Assembly: GCA_964581295.1 (NCBI GenBank)
Contig: CAZONX010000054.1
Span: forward strand, 1 to 12,991
From: JAHEEL01 sp964581295
Lineage (GTDB): Bacteria; Actinomycetota; Acidimicrobiia; Spongiisociales; UBA5794
DNA length: 12,991 nucleotides
Reading direction: 5' to 3'
Part shown: positions 1 through 5,976 of the stretch, one piece after another
Position numbering within the stretch: position 1 is the first letter of the stretch
How the letters are laid out: every line of letters begins with the position of its first letter
The notes under the pieces: generated by a model
The model's database searches: none
What the model was told of the DNA's origin: nothing
The model's input: the letters and a program-made list of their open reading frames with translations, nothing else
Position numbers and translations under genes: made by a program

Positions 1-905
1 GCGTCGGTCTGTGCTTCGGCGGTTTGTCGGGCGATGTCTGCAATGACGGGTCCGTAGCCGGCCAACTCGCCGGGATGGTCGTTGAGTTGGGTGAGGGTTT
101 CAAGGTCGACGGTGATGTCGACGGTGCCGTGCCGGGGTGATCCATTGCCTCCTCGGCAGAGGTCGAGGAGGACGTCGGTGCGGAGTTGGTCCATGCTGCG
201 CTGCTCACCGTTGGTCTTGAGGCCGCGGGCCATGTGGTTGATGCGGCGCATCAGGGCCGAGGCGCGGTGCGGTGGCAGGTCGTAGGCATAGAGGTTCGCG
301 GTGCCTGCCGGGGTGGGTTCGACGAAGACGCTGCGTTCGTCAACCGCCTGTTCGTAGCGTTGCTTGGCTTGTTCGGGTGCAGTCTGCATGCGGAGGCGTT
401 CGAGGCGGGCCCCGATCTGACCCGTTGTCAACGAGGGGGCCTCGGTCAACACGTGGTCGGCGATGGTTTGTGCGGTGCCGATGGGGAGGTCGATGAGGTT
501 GCGGTCGAAGACCTTCGCCCGACGCACATCAATCACCCCTGCCGCCAACGCGTCGAAGACCTTCGGGAGGCGTTGGCGCATCTCGAGTGCGAACGAGAGT
601 TCGGCGTCGACGGAGCGGCGGGTGAGGTGCAGGGCGCAGCGGATCTCGGCGGCGGCGGATTCAGCGGCGAAGTCCTCGCCGTCTTCTTCGACCAGGACGT
701 CTCTGATTGCGGCCCTGTCGTTGTAGACGGCTGCGGCATAGTGCGACGCGAGACGCTGATGAGCCTGAAGGATCAGGATGCGGCCGTAGCCGGAGAGCTC
801 ACGGACATCGATCGCGGAGAGGAACGCCGCCAGGATCGGCCCCGGCTCCATGTCCTCGATCCCCTCGGGGATCCGATCGCCACACACATGGTCTCGATAC
901 ACCAT
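1..905 (-). CDS. DUF222 (13E12-type) protein, C-terminus off the left edge, likely HNH endonuclease family
   Basis: Reading the minus strand from the ATG at 905 gives 301 codons without a stop up to the window edge, so the 3' part is missing. The frame carries features I recognise from the DUF222 family. There is a helical N-terminal half with LSGYGR and LQAHQRLASHYAA (about residues 37-58), then VIDVRRAKVFDRNL (124-137). A beta-rich segment includes GTVDITVDLETL (260-271), followed by the family signature DHPGELAGYGPV (277-288). In most members an HNH nuclease domain follows roughly 50-100 residues later; it would lie outside this window, so nuclease activity is inference. The start is uncertain. 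ATG 905 has no ribosome binding site but a TACGTT hexamer six bases upstream, whereas ATG 851 (residue 19) is preceded by GAGGGG. The upstream in-frame stop is at 1029-1031. The family is multicopy in many actinobacteria and its physiological role is not established. Confidence 0.85.
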   Translation of the reverse strand, partial: MVYRDHVCGDRIPEGIEDMEPGPILAAFLSAIDVRELSGYGRILILQAHQRLASHYAAAVYNDRAAIRDVLVEEDGEDFAAESAAAEIRCALHLTRRSVDAELSFALEMRQRLPKVFDALAAGVIDVRRAKVFDRNLIDLPIGTAQTIADHVLTEAPSLTTGQIGARLERLRMQTAPEQAKQRYEQAVDERSVFVEPTPAGTANLYAYDLPPHRASALMRRINHMARGLKTNGEQRSMDQLRTDVLLDLCRGGNGSPRHGTVDITVDLETLTQLNDHPGELAGYGPVIADIARQTAEAQTD

Positions 906-911
906 GGAGAC

Positions 912-917
912 AACGTA
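912..917 (-). promoter_or_regulatory. Possible -10 hexamer (TACGTT) of the DUF222 gene, leaderless arrangement
   Basis: On the minus strand TACGTT ends six bases before the ATG at 905. That spacing would put the transcription start on or next to the A of the start codon, and no Shine-Dalgarno sequence intervenes. No convincing -35 element is visible. The rest of the 906-1071 gap between the two divergent genes shows nothing else I can name. Confidence 0.3.
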
Positions 918-1071
918 CAACCCGGCTGTGACACAAAACCAGGCCCACAGCGGAGGAATCTCTGGATTGATCGACGCCCAGACCCGACACGTGATCGCAC
1001 GCGACCGACACGATCGAGCCGTAGCTGCTCATTGTGGAATAGCCTGAACCTTCCAGCGATTGACGAGGGCC

Positions 1072-1926
1072 ATGGCCAATACACATGTCATCGGGATCTC
1101 CGGAAGCCTGCGCTCCGAGTCCTACAACACAGCGCTACTGCGAGCGGCGTTTGAGCGCCTGCCCGAGGGCGTGACCTCCGAGATCGCCAACATCTCGGAC
1201 ATCGCCCTCTACAACGCCGACGACGCTGTCGACGGGCGCCCAGCCTCGGTAGAGGCCCTTCGGACACTGGTGCGGTCGGCCGACGGCATCGTGTTCGCCT
1301 CTCCCGAATACAACTGGTCGGTGACTGGGGCGATGAAGAACGCGGTCGACTGGCTCTCCCTCGGGCCCGACTCGCCGCTCGACTTCAAGCCGGCGGCAAT
1401 TGCCGGTGCCGGGGGCGGTTCCGGTACCGCGCGCTCACAGGAGCACCTTCGTGACATCCTGGCGCACAACAACCTGTGCATCGTCGCCGATCCGCAGGTG
1501 ATGGTGAGCGGCGCTCGAGAACGCTTCGTAGCCGGCGAACTCGTCGACGACGATGTGAGAAGCGAGCTCGCCTCGATGCTCGAGCGACTCCTCGACGTGA
1601 TCGAGCGCGCGCGGTCGACCGAACGCCTCGCTCTGCGCGGTTCGATCCTTGTGGTCGGCAGTGATGAGCCTCGTGCCGGCGAAGCGGCGCGGTCCATCGT
1701 CGAGATGGGCCACCGCACCCTGCGAGCGATCGCCGCCGTGGACGCAGTGCGGATTCTGTCCCGCCGCGCAATCGCGGGAGTTGCCGTCGATGGCCACCTG
1801 AACAAAGAGGCGAAGCAGGCGGTTCGAGCAGGTGCGGATCGTCTCCCGTTCATTGAGTTCGATGCTGCGACAGAAGCGGGTAGAGCGATTGACGCTGCGA
1901 TTCGCTTCGATATGGGCTCGCAGTAG
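1072..1926 (+). CDS. NAD(P)H-dependent FMN reductase-type flavoprotein with an extra C-terminal domain
   Basis: The 284-residue product has an N-terminal flavodoxin-like NADPH-dependent FMN reductase domain (about residues 4-180). It shows the phosphate-binding loop GISGSLRSESYN (8-19) and the family signature SPEYNWSVTGAMKNAVDW (78-95), followed by the glycine-rich AGAGGGSGTA loop (111-120). Such proteins reduce FMN, quinones or azo/chromate-type acceptors in the cytosol; the substrate here cannot be told. Family members usually stop at about 180-190 residues. This one continues for about 95 residues (189-284) with an alternating strand/helix pattern that resembles a degenerate response-regulator receiver fold. 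ATG 1072 was chosen over the in-frame TTG at 1060 because the protein then begins directly with the first beta strand and GAGG precedes it at short spacing. The membrane-protein gene follows 32 bases downstream and is probably co-transcribed. Confidence 0.88.
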   Translation: MANTHVIGISGSLRSESYNTALLRAAFERLPEGVTSEIANISDIALYNADDAVDGRPASVEALRTLVRSADGIVFASPEYNWSVTGAMKNAVDWLSLGPDSPLDFKPAAIAGAGGGSGTARSQEHLRDILAHNNLCIVADPQVMVSGARERFVAGELVDDDVRSELASMLERLLDVIERARSTERLALRGSILVVGSDEPRAGEAARSIVEMGHRTLRAIAAVDAVRILSRRAIAGVAVDGHLNKEAKQAVRAGADRLPFIEFDAATEAGRAIDAAIRFDMGSQ

Positions 1927-1947
1927 CCTCTCGCAAGACTGCTTCCC

Positions 1948-1954
1948 AAGGAGA
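1948..1954 (+). promoter_or_regulatory. Strong ribosome binding site fixing the GTG start at 1959
   Basis: AAGGAGA lies four bases before GTG 1959 and is the best Shine-Dalgarno match in the window. It fixes this non-ATG start. Confidence 0.8.
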
Positions 1955-1958
1955 CGCC

Positions 1959-2411
1959 GTGCGCAACTGGGTCCTGTTCTTCCACATCCTGTCCGTCATC
2001 GTCTGGATGGGCGGATCGATCTACGTCGAAGCCCTGATGGCAGCGGCGGGTCGGGACGACGAAGGGAACGGACTGGTCGGCATCTTCCGGCGGGTCGGGG
2101 CGACGAACCGGCGACTGTTCAATATTGCAGGCGTCTCGACGATCGTGTTCGGATTCTGGCTGGTCTTCATCGTTCCGGGATGGGAGTTCGAGACCATCTG
2201 GGTGACGGTCGGGATCATCGTGGCCGCCATCGCTGTGGTCATCGACCTGTTCTACGCCACCCCCCGCGTCGACCGGATCGAAGCCCTGTCAAACGACACC
2301 GAAGCGAACACCGAAGCGATTCCCGGATTGATCCAGCAGGTCCTCATGGCCGGCCACATACGGACCGGGCTGCTGTTCATCGGGGTCATCTTCATGGTCT
2401 TCAAGTTCTGA
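1959..2411 (+). CDS. Four-helix integral membrane protein, DUF2269/CopD-like
   Basis: This is a 150-residue protein with a GTG start and a strong ribosome binding site. Four hydrophobic segments are visible at about residues 5-27, 55-74, 78-100 and 128-149. The first helix carries FFHILSVIVWMGGSIYVEA (7-25), a histidine followed by a W-x-G-G motif that is typical of DUF2269 and of the CopD/YozB-like membrane families. A second histidine (133) starts the last helix. Paired intramembrane histidines in such small four-helix proteins can hold haem or a metal, but that is only an inference here. The loop at 100-127 is charged and carries repeated Glu/Ala/Asn residues. The gene follows the flavin reductase by 32 bases, so the pair may be one transcription unit and could act together in redox chemistry. 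No assay-level function is known to me. Confidence 0.75.
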   Translation: MRNWVLFFHILSVIVWMGGSIYVEALMAAAGRDDEGNGLVGIFRRVGATNRRLFNIAGVSTIVFGFWLVFIVPGWEFETIWVTVGIIVAAIAVVIDLFYATPRVDRIEALSNDTEANTEAIPGLIQQVLMAGHIRTGLLFIGVIFMVFKF

Positions 2412-2437
2412 CCCGTTCGTCATGGCCGGTTGATCGG

Positions 2438-2443
2438 TACACT
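2438..2443 (+). promoter_or_regulatory. -10 hexamer (TACACT) of the tRNA-Ala gene
   Basis: TACACT ends 11 bases before the tRNA 5' end, which would give a transcript with a leader of about five bases for RNase P processing. TTCGTC at 2416-2421, with a 16-base spacer, is a weak -35 candidate. The element lies in the short gap after the preceding stop codon. Confidence 0.45.
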
Positions 2444-2454
2444 TCCGGCCACGC

Positions 2455-2527
2455 GGGGACGTAGCTCAGTTGGGAGAGCACCTGGTTTGCAACCAGGGGG
2501 TCGTCGGTTCGAGTCCGATCGTCTCCA
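2455..2527 (+). tRNA. tRNA-Ala (anticodon UGC)
   Basis: The 73 bases fold into a full cloverleaf. The acceptor stem is GGGGACG/CGTCTCC, including the G3-U70 wobble pair that is the identity element for alanyl-tRNA synthetase, with discriminator A73. The D arm is GCTC/GAGC. The anticodon arm is CCTGG/CCAGG with loop TTTGCAA, so the anticodon is TGC. The variable loop has five bases, and the T arm is GTCGG/CCGAT with loop TTCGAGT. The CCA end is not encoded. In M. tuberculosis alaT also lies shortly upstream of crgA and trpG, so its place here agrees with the conserved origin-proximal order. Confidence 0.97.
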
Positions 2528-2551
2528 CGCCCGCCAGTGAGGGAGGTCCCG

Positions 2552-3715
2552 ATGGAGACCGCGGTGATCATCGATGCCGTGCGAACGCCCATGGGAAAGC
2601 GCAACGGGCTCCTGAAGGACTGGCATCCGGTGGACCTCGCTGCTGAGACCCTCCGAGCGCTCGTCGAGCGCAACAATCTCGACCCCATCCTCGTCGACGA
2701 CGTGATTATGGGATGCGTCTCGCAGGTCGGCGAGCAGACGTTCAACATCGCTCGCAATGCGGTGCTCGGCGCGAGCTGGCCCGAATCGGTCCCAGGGGTC
2801 ACCCTCGATCGCCAATGCGGGTCGAGTCAACAGGCCGCCCACTTCGCGGCCCAGGGCGTCATGGCAGGGGTCTACGACGTCGTCGTGGCTGCCGGTGTCG
2901 AATCGATGAGCCGCGTCCCTATGGGGATCTCGTTCTCGCAGGGCCCCGGCAAGCCGTTCGGCCCGAAGATGACCGAACGCTACGACCACCAACTTGTGCC
3001 GCAGGGCATCTCGGCCGAAATGATCGCCGAACGGTGGTCGCTCCAACGCGAGGATCTCGACCAGATCGCCTACGACTCGCACATGCGGGCTCAGATGGCG
3101 ACGGACGAGGAGCGCTTCGAGTCGCAGATCATCCCGATCGAGGTGAAGGTCGACGGCCAAACGACCCTGATGACCCTCGACCAGGGAATTCGCCCATCGA
3201 CCACGCCCGAGGCACTCGCCGGCCTGCGCCCGGCGTTCAAGGAGGAGGGGGTAGTCACGGCAGGGAACTCGTCGCAGATCACCGACGGCGCTGCCGCCGT
3301 GCTCATCATGAGCGCGTCGAAGGCAGCCGAACTGGGCTTGGCCCCCCGGGCGACCTTCAAGGGATTCTCTGTTGTCGGGACCGACCCCGTGACCATGCTC
3401 ACCGGCCCGATCCCATCGACCAGCGACGTGCTCGCTAAGGCTGGACTCACGCTCGACGACATCGGGTTGTTCGAGGTCAACGAGGCTTTCGCCTCGGTTG
3501 TCGGTGCCTGGCTCGCGGAGACGGGCGCCGATTGGAACCGGGTGAACGTCAACGGGGGAGCGATCGCCCTCGGCCATCCGCTGGGAGCCTCAGGGGCCCG
3601 CCTGATGACCACCCTGCTCCACGAGATGGAGCGCACCGGAACCCGCTACGGGCTCCAAACGATGTGCGAAGGCGGGGGAACGGCCAATGGCACGATCCTC
3701 GAGCTCGCCGGATAG
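2552..3715 (+). CDS. Thiolase (acetyl-CoA C-acyltransferase), degradative type
   Basis: This is a 387-residue thiolase of normal family length. The nucleophilic cysteine is C89 in LDRQCGSS (85-92). NEAFAS lies at 310-315, the catalytic histidine H342 is in GHPLGASGAR (341-350), and the second active-site cysteine C372 is in MCEGGGTAN (371-379). The enzyme cleaves 3-ketoacyl-CoA with CoA, or condenses two acyl-CoAs, in the cytosol. The opening AVRTPMGKRNG and the ending CEGGG resemble actinobacterial FadA-type thiolases of fatty acid or sterol side-chain breakdown more than the biosynthetic PhaA type; this comparison is from memory. ATG 2552 was chosen because GGGAGG at 2541-2546 precedes it by five bases; a GTG at 2537 in the same frame has no such site. 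No other beta-oxidation gene is present in the window. The next gene starts two bases after the stop. Confidence 0.95.
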   Translation: METAVIIDAVRTPMGKRNGLLKDWHPVDLAAETLRALVERNNLDPILVDDVIMGCVSQVGEQTFNIARNAVLGASWPESVPGVTLDRQCGSSQQAAHFAAQGVMAGVYDVVVAAGVESMSRVPMGISFSQGPGKPFGPKMTERYDHQLVPQGISAEMIAERWSLQREDLDQIAYDSHMRAQMATDEERFESQIIPIEVKVDGQTTLMTLDQGIRPSTTPEALAGLRPAFKEEGVVTAGNSSQITDGAAAVLIMSASKAAELGLAPRATFKGFSVVGTDPVTMLTGPIPSTSDVLAKAGLTLDDIGLFEVNEAFASVVGAWLAETGADWNRVNVNGGAIALGHPLGASGARLMTTLLHEMERTGTRYGLQTMCEGGGTANGTILELAG

Positions 3716-3717
3716 CG

Positions 3718-3948
3718 ATGACGATCGCAATCGCCGTCGTCGCCGGTCTCGCGATCTTCATGGGGACCGTCGTGATCGTTCGCATGATCGCCAACGGGCC
3801 GCCCCCGGAACCCGATCCCGACACCGTCCACGAGGTCGAAGCCGACTACCGATGCTCGATCTGCGGGATGCGCCTCACCGTCACCCATCGCCAGGATGCC
3901 GCGCCCGAGCCGCCGAAGCACTGTCGCGAAGTCATGGACCCAGTCTGA
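3718..3948 (+). CDS. Small single-pass membrane protein with a C-terminal Cys/His knuckle
   Basis: The 76-residue product starts two bases after the thiolase stop and has no ribosome binding site of its own, so it is probably translated by coupling. Residues 3-23 form one hydrophobic helix. A proline-rich acidic linker follows (NGPPPEPDPD, 26-35). The tail carries YRCSICGMRL (44-53), a C-x2-C pair at C46/C49, then H57 and H68-C69. Two cysteines plus His/Cys late in the chain could form a small zinc-binding knuckle, similar in style to short zinc-ribbon proteins, but spacing alone does not prove this. I do not recognise a named family. The size, the in-phase membrane helix and the start placement argue that it is a real gene. 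It is convergent with crgA across a 115-base gap. Confidence 0.65.
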   Translation: MTIAIAVVAGLAIFMGTVVIVRMIANGPPPEPDPDTVHEVEADYRCSICGMRLTVTHRQDAAPEPPKHCREVMDPV

Positions 3949-3985
3949 AGCTGGTTCAACGAGCTAGTGCAGGAATTCGCGACTT

Positions 3986-4032
3986 CCCCCCAGCCTGTGG
4001 AAGGAACTGGGGATAACTACATGTGTGTAGTT
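3986..4032. repeat. Two adjacent inverted repeats in the convergent gap before crgA
   Basis: CCCCAG (3988-3993) pairs with CTGGGG (4007-4012) over a 13-base loop. AACTACA (4015-4021) pairs with TGTAGTT (4026-4032) over a four-base TGTG loop. They sit between two convergent genes, where transcription stops are expected, but no T-tract follows on either strand, so a classical intrinsic terminator is not supported. The minus strand across the region reads TTATCCCCA, one base from the DnaA-box consensus TTATCCACA, and a little further on TTCCACA. The rest of 3949-4063 shows nothing else recognisable. Confidence 0.5.
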
Positions 4033-4063
4033 CGCGATGTACCAAACCGAGGTCGAGGCCCCG

Positions 4064-4321
4064 CTATCGGTAGTTGAGCGTCATGGCGAAGCCGACGCCG
4101 ATCATCGCCAGACCGCCGAGCAGGTAGGCGTTGGACGTGCCACCCGGCAGGACACCCATGTAGTTGATGAGAATCACAACGATGCCAACGGCCATGAGCC
4201 CGAACATCGTGGCCACGTACCACGTGGGGGACGGGCCCTTCTCCTCGACTTCGGAGACGGCCGGATTCTTCGGCGGGGTCGGACGCTTGTTGGCCTTCTT
4301 GCGGCCCTTCGAGACTGGCAT
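4064..4321 (-). CDS. crgA: CrgA, septation inhibitor / divisome membrane protein
   Basis: This is an 85-residue protein with the standard CrgA layout. It has a basic N-terminus MPVSKGRKKANKR (1-13), a linker, SPTWYVATMFGLM leading into the first membrane helix (about 34-53), a short external loop with NYMGVLPGG, and a second helix (about 66-82) ending in LNYR. CrgA is known from Streptomyces and Mycobacterium to sit in the cytoplasmic membrane. There it interacts with FtsZ, FtsQ, FtsI and PBPs to coordinate septum assembly. The reading frame stays open far upstream under the divergent sortase gene. ATG 4321 is chosen because the family begins with this basic MPxSKGR motif and because a promoter with a leaderless arrangement lies just upstream. 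Its place next to a small membrane gene, trpG and pknB matches the conserved actinobacterial order. Confidence 0.95.
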   Translation of the reverse strand: MPVSKGRKKANKRPTPPKNPAVSEVEEKGPSPTWYVATMFGLMAVGIVVILINYMGVLPGGTSNAYLLGGLAMIGVGFAMTLNYR

Positions 4322-4328
4322 GGCACAA

Positions 4329-4357
4329 AGCGTAGCGACCTGGTGCTCGCTTCCCAA
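4329..4357 (-). promoter_or_regulatory. crgA promoter: TTGGGA - 17 bases - TACGCT, leaderless
   Basis: On the minus strand TTGGGA (4357-4352) and TACGCT (4334-4329) are separated by exactly 17 bases, as in a housekeeping sigma-factor promoter. TACGCT ends seven bases before the crgA ATG, so transcription would begin at or next to the start codon. No Shine-Dalgarno sequence is present. Confidence 0.55.
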
Positions 4358-4391
4358 CGCCAAGACGGTCGCCGTTGCGTGGTCTCGTCGG

Positions 4392-4397
4392 TACGCT
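4392..4397 (+). promoter_or_regulatory. -10 hexamer (TACGCT) of the sortase-trpG operon, near-leaderless
   Basis: TACGCT ends eight bases before the sortase ATG at 4406. It is the same hexamer as in the divergent crgA promoter 58 bases away. No good -35 is visible at 16-18 bases, and no ribosome binding site lies between the hexamer and the ATG. Confidence 0.4.
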
Positions 4398-4405
4398 CCT
4401 TGATC

Positions 4406-5200
4406 ATGGACGATGCCGTGGCAACCGCCGAGCCGGACCCAGCATCCCCTTCTACGGGGGCAGTCGCCCGCGCGATCCGCATCGTTGGGTGGACGGCCAT
4501 CGTTTCGGGGTTCCTGATACTCGGATTCGTTGCCCAGCAACTCTTCGTGACCACATGGTTTGCCGAACAGCACCAGGAAGCGCTGGCGGAGGAGGCGCAG
4601 GAGCACTTCGCCTCCACCGATGTCTCTGAGGTCGAGTATGTGCCGTCGGCATCGCACGACGCCACCGAGAATGGCACTGTCAATGCCTCTTCCGGTGAGG
4701 ACGACCCGAACAACGAAGGCACCAACGACGGAACCGAGCCGCGCACGCTCTTGGTGGAGGAGGCGCCGCCGGAGGGCGAACCAGTCGCTGTTGTGCGGAT
4801 ACCGTCGATCGATCGACTGCAGGAGGGGTGGACGGTCGTCGAAGGGGTGGGAGTTCGCGACCTCAAGAACGGTGCCGGCCACATGCCGGACACGCCCCTG
4901 CCGGGTCTCCCAGGGAACGCGGTCATCTCGGGACATCGCACCACCTACGGAGCTCCGTTCCACGAGGTTGACACCCTGGAGGCTGGGGACATCATCGAAG
5001 TGGATACCGCCGTCGGAACCCACACCTATGCGGTGCGAGAGTTGCAGATCGTTCGTCCCACCGACGTATGGGTCACTGACCCGCGCGATGGATCCTGGCT
5101 CACGCTCACCACGTGCCACCCGAAGTTCTCGTCGAGGCGACGCTTGATCGTCTTCGCCGAACTGGTCGACGGCCCCAACTACGAGGCGATCTACGCATGA
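4406..5200 (+). CDS. Class E sortase (membrane cysteine transpeptidase)
   Basis: This is a 264-residue sortase. A cytoplasmic N-terminus is followed by one membrane anchor (about residues 25-48). An acidic Ser/Asn/Asp/Glu-rich linker runs from about 55 to 125, and the catalytic beta-barrel from about 126 to the end. The active site is complete: H177 in VISGHRTTYGAPF (173-185), C237 in LTLTTCHPKFSS (232-243), and R246 in SRRRLIVF. Class E enzymes cut LAxTG/LPxTG-like signals and link proteins to peptidoglycan. In Streptomyces a class E sortase gene likewise lies between crgA and pabA. The frame is open upstream to 4037 but that part is antisense to crgA; ATG 4406 gives the expected short N-terminus and has a -10 hexamer just before it. 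The stop overlaps the next ATG (ATGA). No protein in the window carries a complete sorting signal. Confidence 0.93.
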   Translation: MDDAVATAEPDPASPSTGAVARAIRIVGWTAIVSGFLILGFVAQQLFVTTWFAEQHQEALAEEAQEHFASTDVSEVEYVPSASHDATENGTVNASSGEDDPNNEGTNDGTEPRTLLVEEAPPEGEPVAVVRIPSIDRLQEGWTVVEGVGVRDLKNGAGHMPDTPLPGLPGNAVISGHRTTYGAPFHEVDTLEAGDIIEVDTAVGTHTYAVRELQIVRPTDVWVTDPRDGSWLTLTTCHPKFSSRRRLIVFAELVDGPNYEAIYA

Positions 5201-5333
5201 AAGAGTGGTTCATCGATCTTCCCGGTCCGATGGTTGCGAAGGTCGTCATTGCCGTCATTGTGGCGCTTGTGGCGCTCTTCTTCATCTACGACTGGATCGG
5301 AAACACCCTGCTCGATACCGGGGGAACGATCGG

Positions 5334-5337
<4 letters not shown>
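5197..5337 (+). CDS. 46-residue single-pass membrane peptide between sortase and trpG
   Basis: The ATG overlaps the sortase stop (ATGA) and the stop overlaps the trpG ATG (ATGA), so all three genes are translationally coupled. This is the main support for the gene. The product has a short polar N-terminus (MKEWFIDLPGP), a hydrophobic helix at about residues 13-31 and a 15-residue tail, YDWIGNTLLDTGGTIG. Net charge suggests N-inside, tail outside. LLDTG at 38-42 resembles a sortase pentapeptide, although in normal substrates the motif precedes the membrane helix. I do not recognise a family. M. tuberculosis has an unrelated-looking membrane gene (Rv0012) at the equivalent place. Confidence 0.7.
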
Positions 5338-5912
<575 letters not shown>

Positions 5913-5965
5913 CCAGTCTGAAGACCGCGCCCGCAGGTTCGGCTTAGGGTCGCTGCAGATTTGCC

Positions 5966-5971
5966 GATACT
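5966..5971 (+). promoter_or_regulatory. -10 hexamer (GATACT) of the secreted repeat protein, leaderless arrangement
   Basis: GATACT ends five bases before the ATG at 5977, and the intervening CTCGT leaves no room for a ribosome binding site. The transcription start would fall on or next to the ATG. The -35 region is poor. The remaining bases after the trpG stop (5913-5965) show no clear terminator. Confidence 0.45.
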
Positions 5972-5976
5972 CTCGT

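Noticed and set aside
186..1154. Long plus-strand open frame of 322 codons
   Set aside because: It is antisense to the DUF222 gene and runs into the flavin reductase start; its translation has no family features and the DUF222 frame on the other strand matches a known family.
2420..3577. Minus-strand open frame of 385 codons
   Set aside because: It is fully antisense to a convincing thiolase and the tRNA gene; the openness follows from high GC at third codon positions.
4037..4405. N-terminal extension of the sortase
   Set aside because: It is antisense to crgA and would put about 120 unrelated residues before the membrane anchor.
4322..5119. N-terminal extension of crgA through the sortase region
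   Set aside because: The frame is open but antisense to the sortase; CrgA proteins are about 85 residues and begin with the basic motif at 4321.
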